Positions 28,156 through 35,593 of a DNA stretch of 64,000 bases are shown here, piece after piece. The notes under the pieces are model-generated. The model ran no database searches. It was not told where the DNA came from and was given only the letters and a program-made list of their open reading frames with translations. This stretch comes from Idiomarina fontislapidosi (GTDB lineage: Bacteria; Pseudomonadota; Gammaproteobacteria; Enterobacterales; Alteromonadaceae). Positions within the stretch are counted from its first letter, which is position 1; every line of letters starts with the position of its first letter. The translations under genes and the position numbers were made by a program. The stretch spans positions 21,830 through 85,829 of the forward strand of contig NZ_QJST01000012.1 of the NCBI RefSeq assembly GCF_003226255.1. The letters run 5' to 3'.

Positions 28156-28222
28156 ACAAAAAAGCCCCGCTATTGCTAGCAGGGCTTTTTCAGAATAGTG
28201 GTGCCCGGAGGCGGAATCGAAC
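28156..28222. repeat. 67-bp direct repeat, copy 2 (native tRNA-Phe end plus terminator)
   Basis: The second perfect copy, 108 bases from the first. Here the tRNA end is part of the complete tRNA-Phe gene. Confidence 0.9.
28158..28191. terminator. Terminator of tRNA-Phe (copy 2)
   Basis: The same hairpin as at 28050-28083, starting 8 bases after the CCA end of the tRNA in the tRNA's direction of transcription. Confidence 0.8.
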
Positions 28223-28274
28223 CACCGACACGAGGATTTTCAATCCTCTGCTCTACCGACTGAGCTATCCGGGC
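28199..28274 (-). tRNA. tRNA-Phe (GAA)
   Basis: A complete 76-base tRNA with encoded CCA. The acceptor stem GCCCGGA pairs with TCCGGGC. D-loop, anticodon stem GAGGA/TCCTC with loop TTGAAAA (anticodon GAA) and T-loop GGTTCGATTCC are all standard. Its 3' end recurs at 28090-28113 and, with two mismatches, at 23455-23478, so it appears to have been used as an integration site. Confidence 0.97.
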
Positions 28275-28364
28275 GACGAGGCGTATTAAACGTTTTTTTC
28301 GTCTTCGAGTCAACCGCTTTTCTTAGGTTTTTTACCGTTTGGTCAGTAAATCACCGTTTTGCGG

Positions 28365-30275
28365 TTAATCTACGCGCAAATAGGTGCTGCCCGCCAAACA
28401 TTTCTCGTAAAAGTTAGTCCAGCGCACGCCTTCACGCGGTTGCAGGTGACCTTTACGTACCTGACGATCAATATGCTTTTTAACCGTCTTAGCCATATAT
28501 TCGGTGTTGTATTGCATCGTCGTCAGCACTTTTTCAGCGGATGTACCCGGTACAACTTCCTCAATATAAAAGTCACCTGGTTCGTCGTCATGACAATACA
28601 CGTGCACTTCGGTTAAACGGCCAAACAAGTTATGCATGTCACCCATGACATCCTGATAGGCGCCCGTTAAGAATAAACCAACATGATAGGCTTCATCCTT
28701 CTTCAGTTTATGCATCGGGATGTTTTCACGAATTTCTGTGCCTTCAATGTACTTACTCAGCTTACCGTCACTGTCGCAGGTAATATCAGCAATAGAGCAA
28801 CGCACTTCGGGCTTCTCGTCAAGGCGCGAGATAGGCACAATCGGCAGTACTTGACCAATTGCCCAGGTGTCCGCAGCTGACTGGAAAATCGAGAAGTTAC
28901 ACAGGTACTGACTCGCCAGCATGTCTTCAAGCTCATCCAGCTCTTGAATAAAAGCACTTTCTTCATCAAGGCCGGTGTGGATATCGGCGAGAATACGCCA
29001 ATACATGGTATCTAGCTTAGCCATCTCTTTCAGCGAGAGGATACCGAGCTTAAATGCCTCGTATGCGCTTTGCTTGTAGCCTGCCGCGTCGTTATAGCGC
29101 TCTTGAGGGTGATATTGTGCGCCATTAATGAATAGGTCGCGCATGTTTTTCACCAAGATGTGCTCATCCTCGGTGGCACTCAAGTCAAAGTCGGTGCCTG
29201 ATGGGTTTACTTCACCCACAATATTCGAGACCACACAGCTGTGATGCGCGGTCATGGCACGGCCACTTTCGCTAACGATATTAGGATGAGGGACGTTCTC
29301 GAGGTCACAGACCTGCTTAATGCCCCATACCACGTCGGCAACATATTCCTCGGTTGAGTAGTTACGCGATGAGTCGGTGGTAGAACTGGTGCCGTCGTAA
29401 TCGATGCCCAAACCGCCACCGATGTCTAAGTACTCAAGTTCAACGCCTTCTTGTACCAATTTGGCGTACAAACGCGCGCCCTCAGATACCGCTTCTTTAA
29501 TTTTGCGAATATCCGAGAGCTGACTGCCGATATGAAAGTGTAATAACTTCGCGCAATGCAGCATGTCTTCTTCGCGCAAACGTTCAATGGCATTAAGAAT
29601 TTCGGCAATACTCAGACCAAACTTAGCGCGATCGCCGCTTGAGCCCGCCCATTTACCGGAGCTACGCACCATCATTTTTGAGCGCAAGCCAATCATTGGC
29701 TCAACACCGAGCTGCTTCGCAAGCGGGATCAGCATTTCGAGTTCACTGAACTTCTCGACAACGATGATCATCTTACGCTTCAACTGACGTCCAAGCAGCG
29801 CCAATGTCAGGTAGTCTTTATCTTTGTAGCCATTTAAGACTGTGAGCGCCTCGGGATTGTCATTATAGGCCATGACAGCCATGAGCTCTGGCTTAGAACC
29901 CGCCTCTAATCCATAGTTGTAGGGTTCGCCTGCGTCCATGATCTCTTCGACCACCTCGCGCATCTGGTTGACCTTAATCGGGAACACACCACAGTACTTG
30001 CCCTTGTATTCAGCTTCTTCAATACATTTGCTGAACGTTTCATTTATAATCTCAACCTGAGATCGCAGAATGTCGTGAAAACGAATCACTGCCGGTAACT
30101 CAATACCTTCAGCAATAATTTCATCCACGACTTCGCGCATGTCGATGGTGATATCCGGTAAACGATGGTTGGGTGCAATTTTGATGTTACCGTTCTCGCC
30201 AATCGAGAAATAACCTGCGCCCCAACGATTCACACCGTAAAGTTCTTCAGCTTGGTCGATAGTCCAATCTGCCAT
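28365..30275 (-). CDS. speA: Biosynthetic arginine decarboxylase
   Basis: A PLP enzyme converting arginine to agmatine, the first step of putrescine synthesis. I place the start at the ATG at 30275, with GCAGGAG nine bases upstream and only four bases after the speB stop; an upstream TTG at 30299 inside speB is less likely. The 636 residues match SpeA of E. coli (about 630-658). MADWTIDQAEELYGVNRWGAGYF at the N-terminus is characteristic, GVFPIKVNQ near residue 100 holds the PLP lysine, and YLDIGGGLGIDYDG near residue 290 binds the cofactor phosphate. It lies directly behind speB. Confidence 0.96.
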   Translation of the reverse strand: MADWTIDQAEELYGVNRWGAGYFSIGENGNIKIAPNHRLPDITIDMREVVDEIIAEGIELPAVIRFHDILRSQVEIINETFSKCIEEAEYKGKYCGVFPIKVNQMREVVEEIMDAGEPYNYGLEAGSKPELMAVMAYNDNPEALTVLNGYKDKDYLTLALLGRQLKRKMIIVVEKFSELEMLIPLAKQLGVEPMIGLRSKMMVRSSGKWAGSSGDRAKFGLSIAEILNAIERLREEDMLHCAKLLHFHIGSQLSDIRKIKEAVSEGARLYAKLVQEGVELEYLDIGGGLGIDYDGTSSTTDSSRNYSTEEYVADVVWGIKQVCDLENVPHPNIVSESGRAMTAHHSCVVSNIVGEVNPSGTDFDLSATEDEHILVKNMRDLFINGAQYHPQERYNDAAGYKQSAYEAFKLGILSLKEMAKLDTMYWRILADIHTGLDEESAFIQELDELEDMLASQYLCNFSIFQSAADTWAIGQVLPIVPISRLDEKPEVRCSIADITCDSDGKLSKYIEGTEIRENIPMHKLKKDEAYHVGLFLTGAYQDVMGDMHNLFGRLTEVHVYCHDDEPGDFYIEEVVPGTSAEKVLTTMQYNTEYMAKTVKKHIDRQVRKGHLQPREGVRWTNFYEKCLAGSTYLRVD

Positions 30276-30279
30276 CGGC

Positions 30280-31194
30280 TTATGCTCCTGCTTGCTCAAG
30301 GGTTAACAATACTTCGCGAACAATTTTTGCTGCGAATACATCTGAGTTGCCCGTTGGGTCAATTTTGGGGGATAACTCAACAATATCTGCGCCAATAAAG
30401 TTTTTCTCGCGCAGGATCTTCATCAAACTGACGAATGAATGAAAGTCCTCTCCCCCCGGTTCTGGTGTGCCTGTACCGGGCATAAAGGCCGGGTCAAAGT
30501 AGTCAAGGTCGAGTGTCAGATAAATAGGGCGGTCGCCGGCTATGTCCTGAACTGACTTAAGAAAGTCCTGACGTGACTTGCGGATCGTGCCTTGTTGGTT
30601 CATCCAGGTGTATTCGTCTCGGGTACCTGAGCGGATGCCGTACTGAATGAGTTGGTGTTCGGGACCAAAATGGTCGACCACGCGACGGATAATCGACGCG
30701 TGCGAGAAATGATAGCCCAAGAAGCCATCTCGCAAATCCGCGTGTGCATCGAGGTGCAACAATACCATATTGGGGTATTGCTTAAGATGCTTGACGATAG
30801 GGGCATACGAAATCGAATGCTCACCCCCTAAGGTGATGAGCTTGGTCTTAGTTGCCGCTAAATCAAGCGGTTCAAAAATCTGATTAAAGTCATTATTGGC
30901 GTGGTGCCATTGTGCTTCGACATCGTCGTCAAAACCCAAGCGCAGGTTACCCAAGTCAAAAAACTCGTAATCTTCCAGATCGGCATCCAGATAGGGGGAA
31001 TAAGACTCTATATCTTCTGAGACCGAGCGAAGTCCATCAGGACCTTCTTTGGTTCCCTTACGAAAACATGCGGTTCCATCAAAGCCAAAGCCAATGATGT
31101 GGATACTGCCAGGATGGATCGAAAATGAACGTTCGGCGCCAAAAAATGGGCGAACAGGATCATTGGTAGCCACTGGTAGTGAAATTTCTGACAT
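30280..31194 (-). CDS. speB: Agmatinase
   Basis: A ureohydrolase that converts agmatine to putrescine and urea. It has 304 residues from the ATG at 31194; an in-frame GTG at 31200 would add two. Manganese-ligand motifs are present: GGEHSISYA near residue 115, LLHLDAHADLRD near residue 140, and LTLDLDYFDPAFMPGTGTPEPGG near residue 225. Its substrate assignment rests on its position between pfkA and speA. The pfkA stop lies 16 bases upstream, so pfkA-speB-speA is likely one transcript. Confidence 0.92.
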   Translation of the reverse strand: MSEISLPVATNDPVRPFFGAERSFSIHPGSIHIIGFGFDGTACFRKGTKEGPDGLRSVSEDIESYSPYLDADLEDYEFFDLGNLRLGFDDDVEAQWHHANNDFNQIFEPLDLAATKTKLITLGGEHSISYAPIVKHLKQYPNMVLLHLDAHADLRDGFLGYHFSHASIIRRVVDHFGPEHQLIQYGIRSGTRDEYTWMNQQGTIRKSRQDFLKSVQDIAGDRPIYLTLDLDYFDPAFMPGTGTPEPGGEDFHSFVSLMKILREKNFIGADIVELSPKIDPTGNSDVFAAKIVREVLLTLEQAGA

Positions 31195-31210
31195 GGGCAC
31201 AATACCTTAC

Positions 31211-32254
31211 TTACGCTTTATCGACCGTGGCTTTATGGCGATCTTTTTTGATCGGGTTAAACCATTTGGTCTGTATATCTATTAATTCCTGGCTCAGCAC
31301 TTTGCGCTTGACCCAAGTGTCTTCGAGCGGGGTGGTGACCAGCTCGTTTCTCTCAATACCGGCCATCACGCCGGTAATTCCTTCTTGCACTAGTTGTACG
31401 GCATAAACGCCTAAACGGGTCGCTAAAATACGATCCATTGCGGTAGGACGCCCACCGCGTTGCACGTGGCCGAGTAAACAGGGGCGGCAAGGGAAGTTCA
31501 GTCGATCTTCTAATTGCTCCGCCAAACGTACGGCGCCACCGGGCCATTGGTTTTCGCAGAGTACCATCACGTAGCTCGAGTCGCCTCGTACGCGATTAAC
31601 ACCTTCGACGTGTTTAACCAATGCATCGATGGTGAGCGGTTTATCTTTTTGTAACTCAGGCAAAATCATACGTTCGGCACCACTCGCCATGGCGCTACTG
31701 ATAGCAATATAGCCTGCATTACGGCCCATCACCTCGACAATGAATACGCGGTCCATGGCTTCTGCTGTATCACGAATTTTATCGAGTGCGTCCATCGCGG
31801 TTTCTACCGCGGTGTCATAGCCTATCGTGTGGTCAGTTCCGTAGAGATCGTTGTCGATGGTGCCGGGGATGCCAATAATAGGACCTTGCCAAAATTTAGC
31901 AAGGTGATTTGCACCTCTAAATGAACCGTCGCCACCAATGACAATAAACGCATCGACATGCTGAGCATCAAGATTGCGAGCCGCCTCGATACCCCCCTCA
32001 TCGGATTTAAAACGTTCGCTACGCGCACTCTTTATAATAGTGCCCGAATACTGCAGTATATGTTCGACTTCATGACGACCGAGTTTCATATAGTCATTGT
32101 TCAGCAAGCCTTCATAACCATGACGAAAACCCACGACGTCGATGCCGTCGTGTTCAGCAGCTAATACCACTGCGCGTAGCGCGGCATTCATACCGGGCGC
32201 GTCGCCGCCGCTGGTAATTACGGCAATGCGTTCAATTGATCGACTAGATGACAC
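31211..32254 (-). CDS. pfkA: ATP-dependent 6-phosphofructokinase
   Basis: Phosphorylates fructose 6-phosphate in glycolysis. It has 347 residues, somewhat longer than the 320 of E. coli PfkA. The ATP site ITSGGDAPGMNAALRAV is at residue 12, IGGDGSFRGA near residue 103, the catalytic PGTIDNDLYGTDHTIGYDTA near residue 131 (Asp proton acceptor), and EVMGRNAGYIA near residue 175. The GGDGS followed by R rather than the PPi-type GGDD pattern supports ATP use. It is the first gene of a set with speB and speA, an uncommon neighbour combination. Confidence 0.93.
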   Translation of the reverse strand: MSSSRSIERIAVITSGGDAPGMNAALRAVVLAAEHDGIDVVGFRHGYEGLLNNDYMKLGRHEVEHILQYSGTIIKSARSERFKSDEGGIEAARNLDAQHVDAFIVIGGDGSFRGANHLAKFWQGPIIGIPGTIDNDLYGTDHTIGYDTAVETAMDALDKIRDTAEAMDRVFIVEVMGRNAGYIAISSAMASGAERMILPELQKDKPLTIDALVKHVEGVNRVRGDSSYVMVLCENQWPGGAVRLAEQLEDRLNFPCRPCLLGHVQRGGRPTAMDRILATRLGVYAVQLVQEGITGVMAGIERNELVTTPLEDTWVKRKVLSQELIDIQTKWFNPIKKDRHKATVDKA

Positions 32255-32326
32255 CTGTTCTACTCCTTGCTATGGTCATTAGTGTAAGCTTACCGTTAGT
32301 AGTGTCGCTGACCAAGAGGAAATTTG

Positions 32327-33394
32327 ATGAGCGAGCGTGATTGTCTGTTTGATTACAATGAACTGTTAGATTGGGCATCGGAATGCCTGCAAACGGCGGG
32401 TGCGTCTGGCGAAGTAGCGCGTCACGTGGCGTATTACCTTTTAGAAGGGGATTTGTTGGGTTATAGCACCCATGGACTTATCCGTCTCCTTAATAACTGC
32501 CAGTGGCTAGACCGTGGTGAGAGCCTGCCTAAAGGGCAACCTCAGGTATTGCAACAGCGGGCGGCAGTGGCCAACTGGGATGCTCAGCGCTTACCAGGGC
32601 CTTATGTTGTGCCGATGGCGATAAACGAAGCGATTCTTATGGCGAAGCAAGCGGGTACGGGGACTATCACCGTGCGCCGCAGTCAACATATTGCTTCGCT
32701 AGCCGCTTATTTAAGTCTCGCCACTGAGCAAGGGATGATGATAAGCCTTATGTGCTCGACCCCAGGACAGCGTGCGGTTGCGCCGTTTGGTGCTAAACAA
32801 GCGGTGTATTCGCCGAATCCGTTTGCAGTGGGTGTGCCGAGCTCAAGCGACCCTATTCTGTTGGATATCAGTTTATCCATGACTGCCGCAGGTAAGGTGC
32901 GCCAAGCAAAAGCGAATCAGCAAAAACTACCTTACAAAGCACTGGTGACCGAGCATGGCGAGTGGACGGATGATCCTGAGACCTTTTTCTCGGAGCCCGC
33001 AAGCGCCATTGCTCCCTTAGGTGGCGAGCTACTCGGTTATAAAGGGTATGGCTTAACCTTGTTCAGTGAGTTGTGGACGATGGCACTGGCACAGTATGGT
33101 CGTAGTCAGGGCAAAGACGAGGGGGATGCCAACACCGTTTGGATCCAAGTGATTGATCCCTCGGCATTTGGTGAGCAGAAAACCTTTATTGCGCAGGTCG
33201 ATGAATTGATCCGCGATACGCTATCAGCCGAGGCTATTGATGCCAATAACCCCGTGCGTATTCCTGGTCATCAAGCGTTGGCGCGAAAACGACAACAGAT
33301 GGAGCTGGGAGTACGTTATGCGCCCGCGACGCTCAAGGTGCTCAATAAATGCGCTGAGTTCTGTCAGCAACCGTTACCCAACGCAATCCGTTAA
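32327..33394 (+). CDS. Malate/L-lactate (Ldh2-family) NAD(P)-dependent dehydrogenase
   Basis: An oxidoreductase of the Ldh2/MDG family, which acts on malate, lactate, ureidoglycolate, delta1-piperideine-2-carboxylate and similar 2-keto or imino acids. It has 355 residues from the ATG at 32327, preceded by AGAGGAAA. Seen: GDLLGYSTHGLIRL near residue 43 with the catalytic histidine, NPFAVGVPSS near residue 165, LLDISLSMTAAGKVR near residue 184 and LGYKGYGLTLFSELW near residue 238. The true substrate cannot be read off. It is divergent from pfkA and its last four bases overlap convergent pdxH. Confidence 0.85.
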   Translation: MSERDCLFDYNELLDWASECLQTAGASGEVARHVAYYLLEGDLLGYSTHGLIRLLNNCQWLDRGESLPKGQPQVLQQRAAVANWDAQRLPGPYVVPMAINEAILMAKQAGTGTITVRRSQHIASLAAYLSLATEQGMMISLMCSTPGQRAVAPFGAKQAVYSPNPFAVGVPSSSDPILLDISLSMTAAGKVRQAKANQQKLPYKALVTEHGEWTDDPETFFSEPASAIAPLGGELLGYKGYGLTLFSELWTMALAQYGRSQGKDEGDANTVWIQVIDPSAFGEQKTFIAQVDELIRDTLSAEAIDANNPVRIPGHQALARKRQQMELGVRYAPATLKVLNKCAEFCQQPLPNAIR

Positions 33395-34032
33395 GGTTGT
33401 AGTCGCTGCACGACCCAATCGCCGTTACTTTCTAAGCGATACAAGAAACGGTCGTGCAGGCGATGTTCGCCACCTTGCCAAAACTCAACCTCGCTGGGTA
33501 CGATGCGGTAACCGCCCCAGTGTTTAGGGCGCGGTACTTGCTTACCTTGGTACTGCTCAAGTTGATCCTGATAGTACTTTACGAGCTCATCACGACTGCC
33601 AATCGGCTGACTTTGGTTCGAAATCAGTGCAGCGATTTGACTCTCGAATGGGCGCGAATAAAAGTAATCGTCGTTTTGTTGTTCGCTGAGCGGCTCAGCA
33701 TGACCACGGAAGTGCACCTGGCGCTCGAGTGCAAGCCACGCAAAGTGGCAGGATACCTTGGGGTTAAGTGCAAGGTCTTTGCCTTTATGGCTTTGCTTGT
33801 TGGTGAAAAAACGCAGTCCAGACTCGTCGAAACCTTTGAGTAGAACGATACGCTGACTCGGCTGACCTTGACTGTCAACGGTCGCCACGGTCATCGCAGT
33901 GGGGTCGCTATTTAAACCACACTCCACGGCATTGCTAAGCCAACTTTCGAATAATGTAAACGGCGTATTGGGTACGTCCGCTTCTGTTAAGTGCCCAATA
34001 TTATAATCCCGACGAATGGACTGTAGATCCAT
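33391..34032 (-). CDS. pdxH: Pyridoxamine 5'-phosphate oxidase
   Basis: An FMN enzyme making pyridoxal 5'-phosphate. I choose the ATG at 34032 (213 residues; E. coli has 218), preceded by GCGAGG, and reject a longer frame starting at 34101. The N-terminus MDLQSIRRDYNIGHL is typical. RIVLLKGFDESGLRFFTN near residue 60 and QVHFRGHAEPLSEQ near residue 105 bind FMN, and the C-terminal PRPKHWGGYRIVPSEVEFWQGG-type segment and LHDRFLY are the family signature. It is the last gene of a minus-strand group after the HD-GYP regulator. Confidence 0.95.
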   Translation of the reverse strand: MDLQSIRRDYNIGHLTEADVPNTPFTLFESWLSNAVECGLNSDPTAMTVATVDSQGQPSQRIVLLKGFDESGLRFFTNKQSHKGKDLALNPKVSCHFAWLALERQVHFRGHAEPLSEQQNDDYFYSRPFESQIAALISNQSQPIGSRDELVKYYQDQLEQYQGKQVPRPKHWGGYRIVPSEVEFWQGGEHRLHDRFLYRLESNGDWVVQRLQP

Positions 34033-34045
34033 GATAGCCTCGCAA

Positions 34046-35593
34046 TTAAATGATATCTGAGTAGCGTTGTCTGATTTTTTCCATCGCATCAATGTGGTCA
34101 ATCATAATCCCCACGAGCTCTGGGTCGAAAAACTCGCCCGAGTGCAGCGTGAGATAGTCAATGGCGGCACCTGTATCTTGCGCTTCGCGATAAGAACGTT
34201 GCGTCCGCAGTGCATCGTATTGACTAGTGATTGACAGGATACGCGCATTGATATCAATGGCTTTTCCCTTTTTCCGACTGGGAAAACCGCGTCCATCCCA
34301 ACGCTCATGAATGTCCTGAGCAATACGGGCGGCAAGTTGAGCGATCTCGGTATCGGTTTGACTCAGGTAGTCATGGCCTTTGATCACATTACTCATAATT
34401 TCTTCGTAATCGTGAATCGAAAGGGCGTCGGCACTTTGCGCCAACTCCATTTGCACGGATACTTTGCCGATATCATAGACTGATGCCGCTTGTTTCAGCT
34501 TTTCAGCTTCCTCACTGCCGGCGCCTGTGGCAATTAATAATTGCCCCGCCATCTCTGCCGACCGTTTGACATGATGACTGATATTATCCACCGAGCGTTT
34601 TTCGATTGCTTCACCCACGGAGTAAAGTAATTCGCGTTGCGCTTCACGTTCTGTTTCGCGCAAATTCAAGTTGTCGATAGCAATAGAGCTATTATTCACA
34701 AATAGACCGAGCAAGTTTTGATCGAGCTCAGAAAGTTCGCGAACATCTTTGATGACCAATAGATATTGACGACCACCGGTGGTTTTGTAGAGACCATAGT
34801 AATCATTATTATGGATCCTAAAAACAACCGAACGCTCTAAGTTCTGTAATTCGTTAACCAGCGTCCAATCAATGTCTTGCGTGACCGATTGACCAACGGC
34901 TCGGGCGTAATCGCCGGTACCACCAATAATTTCAAACTCTTGGTTGTCACGCGTTTTAGCGGTCAAGCCGTGCGTACGACAGTACATGGCATCGTCAGAG
35001 TGCGTGATAAGGGCGACCAACTGTTCCAAAATACCTTGGCACAACGAGTGCATAGAGCGGGCGCTGAATACCTCGGCAGATGCGTTAATCACCTTTTCTA
35101 AGCCGCGTTTGTTGCGCTCAATAGCATTGAGATCGCGATATGCACGTAAGCATGAGTACATTAGGGTTACCAGCTTACGGTAGGTGAGTTCCGTCTTCTC
35201 TTTGTAGTCATCAATATCGTATCGGGCGATGACATCTTCTTCTGGGGCTTGGCCCGGTTGTCCAGTACGCAATACGATACGGATCAGGCGGTTCTGCAAT
35301 TCTTGGCGGATCCAACGCGCCACATCGAGTCCGGCATGGTCGGTTTCCATCACGACATCAAGCAGTGTCATCGCGATCTGTTTATTATCTGCCAAAAATG
35401 CCTTCGCCTGTTCGCCTGAATAGACGGAATGAAACTTAAGTGGGCGGCCATCCAGTTTAAAGTCGGCGAGCGCCATCTTGGTGATGGTATGAATTTCTTC
35501 ATCATCATCCACGATTAAAATTTCATAAGGAGGGGCTGTCGAGACAACCTCCTCCTCTGGCTCGTCCTCAGAAAATAGGAAATCATCATTCAT
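34046..35593 (-). CDS. Response regulator with DUF3369 and degenerate HD-GYP domain
   Basis: A cytoplasmic regulator of 515 residues from the ATG at 35593. An N-terminal receiver (about 20-150) has an acidic patch (LIVDDDEEIH), an Asp acceptor in LLDVVME and a Lys in DDYKEK. A DUF3369 sensory domain follows (about 170-320), then an HD-GYP output. The HD-GYP domain lacks key ligands: the HD pair is Tyr373-Asp374 (SVYDIGKV), HHE is IHE (DIHERWDGRGFP) and the later D is replaced (ITSQYDALRT). The same layout with a YN-GYP variant is known in Pseudomonas aeruginosa PA2572, so it probably signals by protein contact rather than cyclic-di-GMP hydrolysis. Its start overlaps the amidohydrolase stop by eight bases. 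Confidence 0.9.
   Translation of the reverse strand: MNDDFLFSEDEPEEEVVSTAPPYEILIVDDDEEIHTITKMALADFKLDGRPLKFHSVYSGEQAKAFLADNKQIAMTLLDVVMETDHAGLDVARWIRQELQNRLIRIVLRTGQPGQAPEEDVIARYDIDDYKEKTELTYRKLVTLMYSCLRAYRDLNAIERNKRGLEKVINASAEVFSARSMHSLCQGILEQLVALITHSDDAMYCRTHGLTAKTRDNQEFEIIGGTGDYARAVGQSVTQDIDWTLVNELQNLERSVVFRIHNNDYYGLYKTTGGRQYLLVIKDVRELSELDQNLLGLFVNNSSIAIDNLNLRETEREAQRELLYSVGEAIEKRSVDNISHHVKRSAEMAGQLLIATGAGSEEAEKLKQAASVYDIGKVSVQMELAQSADALSIHDYEEIMSNVIKGHDYLSQTDTEIAQLAARIAQDIHERWDGRGFPSRKKGKAIDINARILSITSQYDALRTQRSYREAQDTGAAIDYLTLHSGEFFDPELVGIMIDHIDAMEKIRQRYSDII

Noticed and set aside
28065..28289. A plus-strand ORF of 74 codons with an internal repeat
   Set aside because: It is the translation of the duplicated terminator/tRNA-Phe region on the wrong strand; the repeat comes from the DNA duplication and there is no ribosome site.
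34033..34101. Longer N-terminus for PdxH
   Set aside because: It would extend into the HD-GYP gene; the ATG at 34032 has a good ribosome site and gives the family's normal length.
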